Origin: Nocardioides sp. WS12 | Lineage (GTDB): Bacteria > Actinomycetota > Actinomycetes > Propionibacteriales > Nocardioidaceae | Assembly: GCF_014108865.1 (NCBI RefSeq) | Contig: NZ_CP053928.1 | Span: 5,084,001 to 5,148,000, forward strand | Reading direction: 5' to 3' | Length of the DNA stretch: 64,000 bases | Shown here: piece after piece, positions 41,033-49,426 of the stretch | How the letters are laid out: every line of letters starts with the position of its first letter | Position numbering within the stretch: position 1 is the first letter of the stretch | The notes under the pieces: generated by a model | Told to the model about the DNA's origin: nothing | What the model saw: only the letters and a program-made list of their open reading frames with translations | The model's database searches: none | Program-made: the position numbers and the translations under genes

Positions 41033-42205
41033 ATGAGCACCACGACCGCGGCCCCCAACGCCGCCGCCCGCGCCGGACGGTTCACGTCCCGGCTGCGCAC
41101 GGTCCTCGACGCCGCCGTCACCCCGCTGACTGTCGACGACCTCCTCGACCACTTCGCTCCCCTGCGCCCCGGCGCAGCGGTCGGCCTGCAGGGACGCATC
41201 GAGTCCGTCCAGGCCGAGACCGCCGACGCGGCCACCATCGTCATCAAGCCGGGCAAGGACTGGGCCGGTCACATCCCCGGCCAGTACGTCCGGGTCGGTG
41301 TCGACGTCAACGGCATCCGCCTGTGGCGCACCTACTCCCTGACCCACGGCCCGCGCCGTGACGGCCGGATCTCGATCACCGTGAAGGCGATTCCGGGCGG
41401 CGTCGTCTCGCAGCACCTGGTCCACAGCGCGCGTGCCGGCCAGATGGTCCACCTCGCCCAGGCCGAGGGCGACTTCGTCCTCGACACCTCCGGCGTCGGC
41501 CCGACCAAGCTGCTCCTGGTCACCGGCGGCTCCGGCATCACGCCGGTCATCGGCATGCTGCGCAACCTCTACAACCGCTCGAACGCGCACAGCGTCGCCG
41601 GGGACTTCGACATCGTCCTCGTGCACTCCGCGATGAGCCATGACGAGGTCATCTTCGGCGCCGAGCTCCGCGACCACGCCACGGCCGGGCGGATCCGCCT
41701 CATCGAGCGCCACACCGACACCGACGGCCTGCTCACCACGGCCGACCTCGAGACCGAGGTCCCCGACCTCGCCGAGCGCGCTGCCTACGCCTGTGGCCCG
41801 GCCGGCCTGCTCGACACCCTCGAGGCCTTCTACGCCGACCGCCGGCTCACGCTCAACACCGAGCGGTTCCGCGCGGCCATCGTCGAGACCGAGGGCGCAG
41901 GCGGCACCCTCACCTTCGCCGGCACCGCAACGACCGGCAACGACCAGGTCGTCGAAGCCGACGGCTCCACCCCGATCCTCGACGCCGCGGAGTCCGCCGG
42001 CGTCCTCATGCCGAGCGGTTGCCGCATGGGCATCTGCATGGGCTGCGTGCTGCCGATGAAGTCCGGCGCCGTGCGCGACCTGCGCACCGGTGTCGTCACC
42101 GTCGCCGTCCCGGGCGAGACCAACCCGGGTGGCGTTCCGATCCAGACCTGCATCAGTGCCGCCGCCGGCGACTGCCACATCGACCTCGAAGGAGCCTCCG
42201 CATGA
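41033..42205 (+). CDS. Ferredoxin reductase with C-terminal 2Fe-2S domain, partner of the desaturase
   Basis: This 390-residue electron-transfer protein has an FAD domain (GQYVRVGVDVNG, WRTYSLTHGP with the RxYS motif), an NAD(P) domain (LLVTGGSGITPVIGMLR, AYACGPAGLLD) and a plant-type 2Fe-2S domain (CRMGICMGC plus a fourth Cys in QTCIS). It would pass electrons from NAD(P)H to the desaturase, whose gene overlaps by ATGA. The pair corresponds in arrangement to mycobacterial Rv3230c-desA3. An N-terminal extension of about 50 residues is present. Confidence 0.88.
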   Translation: MSTTTAAPNAAARAGRFTSRLRTVLDAAVTPLTVDDLLDHFAPLRPGAAVGLQGRIESVQAETADAATIVIKPGKDWAGHIPGQYVRVGVDVNGIRLWRTYSLTHGPRRDGRISITVKAIPGGVVSQHLVHSARAGQMVHLAQAEGDFVLDTSGVGPTKLLLVTGGSGITPVIGMLRNLYNRSNAHSVAGDFDIVLVHSAMSHDEVIFGAELRDHATAGRIRLIERHTDTDGLLTTADLETEVPDLAERAAYACGPAGLLDTLEAFYADRRLTLNTERFRAAIVETEGAGGTLTFAGTATTGNDQVVEADGSTPILDAAESAGVLMPSGCRMGICMGCVLPMKSGAVRDLRTGVVTVAVPGETNPGGVPIQTCISAAAGDCHIDLEGASA

Positions 42206-43452
42206 CCACCATCACGCAGAAGAGCACCAACCCGACCGCGCACCTCAGCCCGGAGCAGATCGAGGCGCTCGGCGCCGAGCTCGACGCCATCCGCCAGGAG
42301 GTGCTCGACACCCGTGGCGAGCGCGACTCGGCGTACATCCGCAAGGTCGTCGACGTCCAGCGCAAGCTGGAGCTCGGCAGCCGCGCCGTCCTCCTCGCGA
42401 GCATCTTCCCGCCGGCGTTCGTCGCCGGCACCGTCGGCCTGAGCATCGCGAAGATCCTCGAGAACATGGAGATCGGCCACAACGTCATGCACGGCCAGTG
42501 GGACTGGATGCGTGACCCGAAGATCCACTCGACCACGTGGGAGTGGGACAACGCCACGCCGTCGGAGGCATGGAAGCACTCGCACAACCAGGTGCACCAC
42601 ACGTACACGAACATCGTCGGCAAGGACAACGATCTCGGCTACGGCATCATGCGCGTCGACGAGGAGCAGCGTTGGTACCCCCTGTTCCTGGCCCAGCCGC
42701 TGTGGAACTTCATCAACGCCTGCTTCTTCGAGTACGGCATCGCGGCCTACGACCTCGAACTCGGCCGCAACCTGAAGATCCCCAAGGACAAGCGCAGCGA
42801 GGCGTTCAAGCGCAACGCGAAGAACACGCTGACCAAGATCCGCAAGCAGGCCACCAAGGACTACGTCGTCAACCCGGCCCTCGCGATCCCGACCGGATCG
42901 TTCCTGCCCGCGTTGGCGGCCAACTTCACCGCCAACCTGGTCCGCAACGTCTGGTCGCACTCGGTCATCATGTGCGGCCACTTCCCCGAAGGCGTCGAGA
43001 CCTTCGAGCTGAAGTCGATCCCCAAGAACGAGACCCGCGGCGAGTGGTACCTGCGCCAGATGCTCGGCTCGGCCAACTTCTCCGGCTCGAAGTTGCTGCA
43101 CATCATGAGCGGCAACCTGTCGCACCAGATCGAGCACCACCTGTTCCCCGACCTGCCGTCCAACCGGTACGCCGAAGTGGCGCCCCAGGTGAAGGCCGTG
43201 TTCGAGAAGTACGAACTGACCTACCTCACCCGCCCGTTCATCCCCCAGGTCGCCAGCGCCTGGCACAAGGTGGTCCGCCTGTCGTTCCCGAACGGCTGGC
43301 TCGAGACCACCAACGCCAAGAACCTGCCGACCCAACTGGTGGCGCTCTACAAGATCTCCACCGCTGACAAGCGCAAGCGCCGCGTCATGCTGAAGCTGCT
43401 CGAGCGCAAGGCCAAGCAGGAGTCCGCCACACCGGAGACCCAGGCCGCCTGA
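42202..43452 (+). CDS. desA3: Membrane acyl-CoA / fatty-acid desaturase (DesA3-like)
   Basis: This 416-residue di-iron membrane desaturase has the three histidine clusters HNVMHGQ, HSHNQVHH and HQIEHHLFP, with hydrophobic segments around residues 65-85 and 165-185. It introduces a double bond in long acyl chains using electrons from the coupled reductase (ATGA overlap). The closest described system I know is the mycobacterial stearoyl-CoA delta-9 desaturase DesA3 with its oxidoreductase. A strong hairpin terminator follows the stop. Confidence 0.9.
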   Translation: MTTITQKSTNPTAHLSPEQIEALGAELDAIRQEVLDTRGERDSAYIRKVVDVQRKLELGSRAVLLASIFPPAFVAGTVGLSIAKILENMEIGHNVMHGQWDWMRDPKIHSTTWEWDNATPSEAWKHSHNQVHHTYTNIVGKDNDLGYGIMRVDEEQRWYPLFLAQPLWNFINACFFEYGIAAYDLELGRNLKIPKDKRSEAFKRNAKNTLTKIRKQATKDYVVNPALAIPTGSFLPALAANFTANLVRNVWSHSVIMCGHFPEGVETFELKSIPKNETRGEWYLRQMLGSANFSGSKLLHIMSGNLSHQIEHHLFPDLPSNRYAEVAPQVKAVFEKYELTYLTRPFIPQVASAWHKVVRLSFPNGWLETTNAKNLPTQLVALYKISTADKRKRRVMLKLLERKAKQESATPETQAA

Positions 43453-43473
43453 CCGATCTTCCTGACCACCCGA

Positions 43474-43504
43474 CGCCGTACGACGTGACCCACGTCGTAC
43501 GGCG
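43474..43504 (+). terminator. Strong hairpin after the desaturase operon
   Basis: CGCCGTACGACGTG and CACGTCGTACGGCG form a perfect 14-bp stem with an ACC loop, 21 bases after the desaturase stop. There is no T-run, as is common for terminators in GC-rich actinomycetes. The crotonase gene begins 31 bases later, so it is likely transcribed from its own promoter or by read-through. Confidence 0.75.
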
Positions 43505-43534
43505 CTCGTGGTTACTCGGCGGTAGCATTGCTCC

Positions 43535-44329
43535 ATGAGCAACGTGACCTGCACGATCACCGACGGCATCGCGCACGTGCGACTGGACCGCCCGGACAAG
43601 CTGAACTCGCTGACGCTGGACATCCTCGATGACCTCGTCTCGACGGCCGCGATGCTGCGCAAGGACAAGTCCCTGCGCGCGGTGATCATCAGCGGCGAGG
43701 GCGATGCCTTCTGCGCGGGCCTCGACTTCGCGTCGGTGCTGCGCAACCCCGCCGGCGTCGCCAAGGCGTTCATCCCGAACCCGTTCCGCGGCACCAACAC
43801 CTTCCAGGAAGCGCCCTGGGCCTTCCGCCGGATCCCGGTGCCGGTCATTGCCGCCGTCCACGGCCACTGCCTCGGCGGCGGCCTGCAGATCGCGCTCGCC
43901 GCGGACTTCCGGATCGCCACCCCCGACTCGCGCTGGTCCGTGCTCGAGGGCAAGTGGGGCCTGATCCCCGACATGTCGGGCATCCAGGCGCTCAAGGAAC
44001 TGGTCGGCATCGACCAAGCCAAGCTCCTCACCATGACCGCCGAGATCTTCGACGGCTCCCGCGCCCTCGAACTGGGGCTGGTCACGAAGCTCGACAACGA
44101 CCCGGTCGGCGCAGCTTTCCGGCTCGCCGACCAGCTCACCCAGAAGTCCCCCGACGCCCTGGCTGCGGCCAAGCGCCTGTTCAACGACAGCTGGAACTCC
44201 TCGCCGCGCAAGACCTTCGCCCGCGAACGCATCGAGCAGGCCTTCCTGCTGGCGGCCCGCAACACGAAGGCCGCCCGCGAGGCAGCGTTCAAGAAGGCCG
44301 ACGCGACCTACGGCCCGCGGGTGCGCTGA
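43535..44329 (+). CDS. Enoyl-CoA hydratase/isomerase (crotonase family)
   Basis: This 264-residue crotonase-fold protein has RLDRPDKLNSLTLDIL, then ISGEGDAFCAGLDFASVL (oxyanion hole) and AAVHGHCLGGGLQIALAADFRIATPDSRW (second oxyanion hole). Instead of the paired catalytic glutamates of a typical hydratase, the active-site strand reads LEGKWGLIPDMSG, with Asp in place of one Glu, as in dienoyl-CoA isomerase-like members. It probably acts on acyl-CoA intermediates of fatty-acid or steroid side-chain oxidation. It stands alone behind a terminator. Confidence 0.87.
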   Translation: MSNVTCTITDGIAHVRLDRPDKLNSLTLDILDDLVSTAAMLRKDKSLRAVIISGEGDAFCAGLDFASVLRNPAGVAKAFIPNPFRGTNTFQEAPWAFRRIPVPVIAAVHGHCLGGGLQIALAADFRIATPDSRWSVLEGKWGLIPDMSGIQALKELVGIDQAKLLTMTAEIFDGSRALELGLVTKLDNDPVGAAFRLADQLTQKSPDALAAAKRLFNDSWNSSPRKTFARERIEQAFLLAARNTKAAREAAFKKADATYGPRVR

Positions 44330-44429
44330 CCCGGCCGATCAGTTTCCTGCTCCGAACCTGTCGTATCAGTGTCGGGTCGTTCGTGGTCCTAGTGAAGGAA
44401 CCTCACGACTCGGCCAAGGAGACAGGACC

Positions 44430-44582
44430 ATGTGGGACACGACCCCGAACAACCAGCAGCACCTCAGCCACGACCTGCCGTGTCCTGCCTGCGGGCACGC
44501 GGTGCACACCTACCTCGCCTGCAGCGACACCTGTGCGTGCCGGCCGACGATCATGCCCGGCTCCGTACCGCTCGCCGCCTGA
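44430..44582 (+). CDS. Small cysteine-rich protein of 50 residues
   Basis: AAGGAG lies 9 bases before an ATG at 44430, which opens a frame of 50 codons ending at TGA 44580-44582. The product has a CPACGH motif in the middle and a CSDTCAC motif later (five cysteines and four histidines in all), so a zinc-binding or redox small protein is likely. Codon third positions are mostly G or C as in real genes here. The family is not recognised. It stands between the crotonase and the DivIVA-like gene, on the opposite strand to the latter. Confidence 0.6.
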   Translation: MWDTTPNNQQHLSHDLPCPACGHAVHTYLACSDTCACRPTIMPGSVPLAA

Positions 44583-44602
44583 TCGCCGCCTGATCCTGCG
44601 CG

Positions 44603-44968
44603 TCAGCGGCCCTTCGGGCCGAACAGTCGTGACCACCAACTGCGCGACTCGGTGATGCCGCCGTCGTACGACGAACGGGCCGGCAACGGACGCGGAGCCG
44701 GAGCCGGAGCCGAGACATGCGAAGCCGGCTCGGCACCCACCAGGCCGGCCAGGAACGCATCGACCTCCGCCATCTTGTAGCCCTCACGCAGTCGCACCGG
44801 CGTGAACCGGGCACCACGGACGAGCGCAGCGATGGCCCCGGGCTCACCCGCCACGGCCACGACCCGGTCCAGGAAGACGTCGACCTCGCCCATGTCGTAG
44901 CCCTCGCGCATGCGCACGGGCGTGAATCGAACCTCGGCCACCCACCGGGCGATGTCGTCGCTGGTCAC
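44603..44968 (-). CDS. Small protein with two DivIVA-type motifs
   Basis: This 121-residue protein contains two copies of the DivIVA N-terminal membrane-binding motif: FTPVRMREGYDMGEVDVFLDR (residues about 15-35; GYDM-EVD core) and FTPVRLREGYKMAEVDAFL (about 55-73). A proline-rich linker and a basic Trp-containing tail (SWWSRLFGPKGR) follow. The long coiled coil of true DivIVA/Wag31 is absent. The GTG at 44968 overlaps the stop of the glycosyltransferase gene (GTGA), so the two are co-translated. It could bring the enzyme to the cell pole. Confidence 0.72.
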   Translation of the reverse strand: MTSDDIARWVAEVRFTPVRMREGYDMGEVDVFLDRVVAVAGEPGAIAALVRGARFTPVRLREGYKMAEVDAFLAGLVGAEPASHVSAPAPAPRPLPARSSYDGGITESRSWWSRLFGPKGR

Positions 44969-46701
44969 GACTTCAGGCTAGGCCAGTCCCGGTGAAGCGA
45001 CGGCTGCAGGAGTACGGCGACCAGCGCTGACCACACGGCGAGGGAATGCAGGAACCAGTGGGCGGGCAGGGCAAGTGCCGCGAAACCGACCCGCCATCCC
45101 CGGCGGCGGGCCAGGACCAACCAGGCCGCACCGACCGCCACCATGAGCACGAGCAGGGCGGCGACGAGGCCGATCCATGCGATCGGTCCGGTCAACGCCC
45201 CCTCGACGCGATGGGACCGAAGAGTCGCCAGCAGTGAACCGACGAGCACGAGCGGATAGGCCAGGAACATCGCTGCCGTGCCGAGTCCGATCGCGAGGGC
45301 ACGGATCCGGGCACGCTCGACACGGCGGGGGCCGTGCAGTCGCACCATGCTCCGGACCTGCAGCACCGTGTCGAGCAGGATCAGGGCGGTCCCCTCGGCT
45401 CGGTTGCTGGTCCACATCAGCGGCCCCGGAGCGGAGGTCCGTGTCGAGGTCGAGTCCAGCTCCGCGATCCGGGGGCGGGCGTCCTCGTCGGCGGTGTCCA
45501 TGGTCGGCCGTCGGGCCAGGCTGGAGAATCCCCCGAACCGGCGCAGCAGCCGCATGTTGCAGTGGACCGAGGTGATGTTGGGCTCGCGGCCAGAGGCTGA
45601 CCCCGCCCCGGTTCCGTGATCCAGACGCAGCGCCTCGTCGGCGGCGGTCATCCGTCCGAACGTTGTCTGTGCCGAGCTGACCCGGCGGGCGACCCGCAGC
45701 GCGAGCAGGGGCTGGACGGCGTCACGCCGGTCCACCCGCTCCTCGAGATCCCGCTCGAAGGCGGCCACCGCACGTCGTACCTGGTCTCGGGCAGGCCTCT
45801 CGTCCTGCTCCCAGGCGACCACGTACCGACCGCGCGCCAGGGCCAGGCCGTGGTCGTAGGCCCGGACAGCATCGACGAAATCCCCGTCGGGAACCTTGAC
45901 GACCCGGGTCCACGCGCGCCGCGTCGCACGACGGAGCGCGTCCAGGGTCTCGAGGTCACTGTCGGCGACCAACAAGATGGCGTCGGTGCGGGCCCACGGG
46001 TAGTCGATGACGCTGAAGTTCTCCAGCAGGGCCTGCAGCGCCCGGTCACCGCCGCTCAGCCGCACGATGGCGGTGTAGACGGGCAGGCCCTGGTCGGCGG
46101 GCACCGGTTCGTTGACGATGTCGAAGGGCAGCGATGCCATCACGCGCAACTCCGCCCGATGCGGGCCCCGGAGATCGTTCACCAGCACCGGGTAGCCGGC
46201 ACTCGAGGAGACCAGGGCGCCCACCACGAAGACCACGACCGCGCCGACCACGGTCGCCCCCACCAACGCGAGCGGAACCACGCAGCCGGCAACGATCCCC
46301 AGTGTGGCGATCACCAGGGCGAGGAGATGGTGCCGGAGCCGGACGATGGGCATCACCGTGGGCTGTCGGCCATTCGCTCGCTGTCGTCGTACCCGCATCG
46401 CGACGGCGTCGAGGTCCTGCTGCGCGCAGCGGACGAACTCGATGGAACGGCCGGGAAAGTGCTCGTGCACCTCGACCACGAGCTCCTCGGCGGGGCGAAC
46501 GCACGTGGCGATGACGACGCTCTCCTCGGTCAGGTCGCACGCGACCCACCCGAGCTCCACCATCTCTTCGACGTCGAGTTCAGTGAGGAGCATCGGCTGC
46601 GGCGGATGCTGCACCAGGTCGCGGGTCTCGGCCTGCCACTTCCGGACCAGGGCCGCGTAGAAGCCAGCGCTCGAGCTTTGCCCGTCGTCGGTTTCTGCCA
46701 T
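44965..46701 (-). CDS. Degenerate XagB/GT2-like membrane glycosyltransferase
   Basis: This 578-residue protein has an N-terminal GspE-like domain (LLTELDVEEMVELGWVACDL ... VVEVHEHFPGRSIEFVRCAQ), two membrane helices, a GT2-like domain and three C-terminal helices. The GT2 landmarks are recognisable but altered: PVYTAIVRL, DYPWARTDAILLVADSD, WEQDERP in place of DAEDxP, TADEDA in place of TEDAD, and NRAEG where QxxRW is expected. Cellulose-synthase-like XagB proteins have this layout. It may be an inactive or highly divergent transferase. Coupled by GTGA to the DivIVA-like protein. Confidence 0.65.
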   Translation of the reverse strand: MAETDDGQSSSAGFYAALVRKWQAETRDLVQHPPQPMLLTELDVEEMVELGWVACDLTEESVVIATCVRPAEELVVEVHEHFPGRSIEFVRCAQQDLDAVAMRVRRQRANGRQPTVMPIVRLRHHLLALVIATLGIVAGCVVPLALVGATVVGAVVVFVVGALVSSSAGYPVLVNDLRGPHRAELRVMASLPFDIVNEPVPADQGLPVYTAIVRLSGGDRALQALLENFSVIDYPWARTDAILLVADSDLETLDALRRATRRAWTRVVKVPDGDFVDAVRAYDHGLALARGRYVVAWEQDERPARDQVRRAVAAFERDLEERVDRRDAVQPLLALRVARRVSSAQTTFGRMTAADEALRLDHGTGAGSASGREPNITSVHCNMRLLRRFGGFSSLARRPTMDTADEDARPRIAELDSTSTRTSAPGPLMWTSNRAEGTALILLDTVLQVRSMVRLHGPRRVERARIRALAIGLGTAAMFLAYPLVLVGSLLATLRSHRVEGALTGPIAWIGLVAALLVLMVAVGAAWLVLARRRGWRVGFAALALPAHWFLHSLAVWSALVAVLLQPSLHRDWPSLKS

Positions 46702-46797
46702 GGCTGTACCCCCCACCACAGAGAGCCTGTCCCGGGCTCCCTCTATGAAGAGTAGGTGGTCCTTACCTGCCCGTCGGCGGTACGAAAAACCTTTACC

Positions 46798-47721
46798 TCA
46801 GGGGTACTGGAGGTCGACCGTCGACTCGCTGATCTCCCACAGCTTCTTCGCCGCCCGCTCGTCCCGCGCCAGCTTGCTGCGCCCGACGATCCGCGGCGTG
46901 CCGACCATCTGGTTGAGCCCACTGGGGCCCACGAAGGTGTTGCCCGGCAGGTCGTCGGTGGCGGCCATCAGGGACGGCCAGGCACCAGCCGCCGCCGACT
47001 GCGAGATCGCCTTGACGGTGGCGTCGAGGATCGACGCAAGGCCGCCACCGGGCCGGCCGTACTGGCCGTTCGCGGCGAGGTGGGTTCCCGCGAAACCGGG
47101 GTGGGCCGCCAGTGCCCGCACCGGCAGGTCCGCCGCGCTCAGGCGCCGGTCGAGCTCGGCGGTGAAGTACAGGTTGGCCAGCTTGGACTGCCCGTAGACC
47201 CGCCACTTGCTGTAGCGGCCGGTCTGTTCGCGCGGGTCACCGAGCGGCGCCTTGCGGGCCCACGTGTGCGCCATCGACGCCACCGACACCACGCGCCCGT
47301 CCGCACTCTGCACGAGTTGCGGCAGCAGCAGGCCGGTGAGCAGGAACGGCCCGAAGTGGTTGGTCGCCATCTGGAGTTCGAGACCGTCGGCGGTTCGTGA
47401 GTACGACGTCCCCATCACCCCGGCGTTGTTGATCAGTACGTCGATCGGGCCGAGCTGCTGCGCCGCCGCGGCCGCAGTCCGCACCGACGCGAGGCTGGCG
47501 AGGTCCAGGTGCAGCGCCTCGAGTCTCGCGTCCGGCACCTCCGACCGGATCGCAGCCACCGTCTCCTCGACCCGGGCCGGATTGCGCCCGGCAAGCACCA
47601 CCTGCGCACCGCGCCGGGTGAGCTCGAGGGCCGTGTGGTGACCGAGGCCACCGAGCGTCGGGCCGGTCACCACGATCGTCCGGCCGGTCTGGTCGGGCAG
47701 GTCGGCGACATTCCAGTTCAT
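46798..47721 (-). CDS. SDR oxidoreductase, retinol-dehydrogenase-like
   Basis: This 307-residue SDR has VVTGPTLGGLGHHTALELTRRGAQVVLAGRN (cofactor site; the usual TGxxxGIG is altered to TGPTLGGLG), DVLINNAGVMG, VVSVASMAHTW and YGQSKLANLYF with the YxxxK pair. The C-terminus matches light-dependent protochlorophyllide-reductase/retinol-type SDRs common in actinomycetes. Nine bases separate it from the mycothiol-type gene upstream, so they form an operon. Substrate unknown. Confidence 0.85.
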   Translation of the reverse strand: MNWNVADLPDQTGRTIVVTGPTLGGLGHHTALELTRRGAQVVLAGRNPARVEETVAAIRSEVPDARLEALHLDLASLASVRTAAAAAQQLGPIDVLINNAGVMGTSYSRTADGLELQMATNHFGPFLLTGLLLPQLVQSADGRVVSVASMAHTWARKAPLGDPREQTGRYSKWRVYGQSKLANLYFTAELDRRLSAADLPVRALAAHPGFAGTHLAANGQYGRPGGGLASILDATVKAISQSAAAGAWPSLMAATDDLPGNTFVGPSGLNQMVGTPRIVGRSKLARDERAAKKLWEISESTVDLQYP

Positions 47722-47729
47722 GACGGTCC

Positions 47730-48545
47730 TCAGGGCGTGGTCGCGAGCCGCTCGACAATGCGTCGACCGAGCTCCTGGTCTCCCGAGACAACGACGGACC
47801 CCGGCTCCGCGGCACGGCGTCCACCCGCCATCACGATGAAACTCTCCCGATCGGTGTCGATCCGGACGGTCGGCGCATCCGGTACGGCGTCCAGCCGGCG
47901 GCCCCGGCCGTCGTCGCCGATCTCGATCGCAACGGTGGGGCTGCCCTCGACGGCCAGCACGGCCGTCGTACCCGCGGGCGGCGCGACGCGCTTGCCGACG
48001 ATGAAGCCGAAGGTCTCGGACAGGTAGTCGGCGGTGTGCCGGGCGCCTGCACTGTCCATGCCGCCGGGTCGGCCGACCGCGCGGCGGATGTCCTGCTCGT
48101 GCATCCAGATGTCGAGGGGACGGTTGCGCAGCAACGTCCGCAGGTTCCAGCCGATCAGACCGAAGAGGCCGTCGGCGCCAGCGGCCGGGTCGCTGGGCGG
48201 GTTGGCAGCCAGGCTGGCTCGCCGGGCTTCGGTCACCGACCGGATCTCCTCGATGATCGAGGCCGGCTCCCGGTCGCGGCGCGTGACCACGCCGATCTCG
48301 GTGAACTGGCCCATCGGGCCGGTGATGTGGGGCGCGTCTGCGATCTCGGCGGCTTCGTCCGGACCACCGGCCAGGATCGACTCGAGGTGCGCGGCGTGCG
48401 ACGCGACGGCCTTCACATCCCAGCCGGCCAGGTCCGTGGGCGCCGCCCAGTCGTCGGGGTCGAGCTCCTCGAGCAAAGCCACGAGGTCCCCGACCGAGGC
48501 CCACCAGGTGTCGACGTACCCGGCCAGCAGCTCCTGATCGCTCAT
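47730..48545 (-). CDS. Maleylpyruvate-isomerase-family (mycothiol-dependent/DinB) protein
   Basis: This 271-residue protein has an N-terminal four-helix DinB/MDMPI bundle: WWASVGDLVALLEELDPDDWAAPTDLAGWDVKAVASHAAHLE, with the conserved W...H...H/E metal ligands including DIWMHEQDIRRAVGRPGG. A C-terminal alpha/beta SCP2-like domain follows (about residues 180-265). Such proteins often act as mycothiol S-transferases. It is co-transcribed with an SDR. Substrate unknown. Confidence 0.83.
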   Translation of the reverse strand: MSDQELLAGYVDTWWASVGDLVALLEELDPDDWAAPTDLAGWDVKAVASHAAHLESILAGGPDEAAEIADAPHITGPMGQFTEIGVVTRRDREPASIIEEIRSVTEARRASLAANPPSDPAAGADGLFGLIGWNLRTLLRNRPLDIWMHEQDIRRAVGRPGGMDSAGARHTADYLSETFGFIVGKRVAPPAGTTAVLAVEGSPTVAIEIGDDGRGRRLDAVPDAPTVRIDTDRESFIVMAGGRRAAEPGSVVVSGDQELGRRIVERLATTP

Positions 48546-48590
48546 GCTGCCGATGCTAGTGGTCAGCTGCTGGTGGTCAGCCGATGTCCG

Positions 48591-49307
48591 TCAGTACGAC
48601 GCCGCGACCTCGATGTGGTCGTAGGCACCCGTGAGCTTGGAGTAGTTCGTGCAGCTGAGTTCCTCGGTGTTGCCGTAGGAGATGTCGCCACTCGACGTGC
48701 AGTTGACCTCGCCGACCTCGGTGTCGCTGCTGTCGAGGAACGTGAAGTTCAGGTAGACCGACTCCCCCGACTCGTCATCGCGGTCATTGGTGCCCTTGAG
48801 CCCACTGATCGTCTCGCCGGAGTACTCGTCCACCGGCGGCGCGACACTCCACCCGTCGGCGTACTCGACGCCGTCGATCTCGAAGTCCTCCCCGACCGCG
48901 ACGGTGATGGGGTTGTTGCTGCCCCCGACCCGGTCGGGGTCGAACTCGTCCAGCGCGTCGTCGACGGTGTTCGCGCCCCAGATGATCAGTCCCACGGCGC
49001 CACCGCAGACCAGCAGGACGAGCAGCACGATGACGCCGACGACGATGGCGATCACCTTGCCGCTGCCACCCGAGGGCTTCTGTCCGTACGGCGACGGGGC
49101 GCCGTAGCCACCAGGAGGCGCGCCGTAGCCGCCGCCGGGAGGCGGGTTGTAGCCGCCGCCGGGAGGGGGCGTGTAGCCACCGGGGGGCGGTGAGTACTGG
49201 CCCGGCGGAGGCGGCGCGACCGGCCACTGCGGCTGCTGTCCGGGCTGGGGTTGTCCGGGCTGCCCGTAGGGCGTGTTCTCATCGGGCTGCTGCGGCGGTT
49301 GCGTCAC
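48591..49307 (-). CDS. Proline-rich membrane-anchored protein
   Basis: This 238-residue protein has an N-terminal cytoplasmic Pro/Gly/Tyr/Gln repeat region (residues 1-80, units like GGYTPPPGGGYNPPP), one transmembrane helix (VIAIVVGVIVLLVLLVCGGAVGLIIWG) and an extracellular DUF4352-like beta domain (ITVAVGEDFEIDGVEYADGW ... YVNFTF-type strands) with two cysteines. Similar architecture is common in actinomycetes. The GTG at 49307 is the start. The function is unknown. Confidence 0.72.
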   Translation of the reverse strand: MTQPPQQPDENTPYGQPGQPQPGQQPQWPVAPPPPGQYSPPPGGYTPPPGGGYNPPPGGGYGAPPGGYGAPSPYGQKPSGGSGKVIAIVVGVIVLLVLLVCGGAVGLIIWGANTVDDALDEFDPDRVGGSNNPITVAVGEDFEIDGVEYADGWSVAPPVDEYSGETISGLKGTNDRDDESGESVYLNFTFLDSSDTEVGEVNCTSSGDISYGNTEELSCTNYSKLTGAYDHIEVAASY

Positions 49308-49370
49308 GGGACCCTTCCTACCCCGCGCAGGGGTAGGGCAACCAGTCCCAGACGGCCCGAAAAAGGGGCA

Positions 49371-49402
49371 ACGGCCGTCCCGGGCGAACCCGGGACGGCC
49401 GT
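49371..49402 (-). terminator. Strong terminator after the acyl-CoA dehydrogenase gene
   Basis: ACGGCCGTCCCGGG and CCCGGGACGGCCGT form a perfect 14-bp stem with a CGAA loop. On the minus strand it is followed by TGCCCCTTTTTC, so a T-run of five is present. It lies 25 bases beyond the acyl-CoA dehydrogenase stop at 49427. Confidence 0.85.
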
Positions 49403-49426
49403 CGTACCTGTTGCTTCAGGGGTGAA

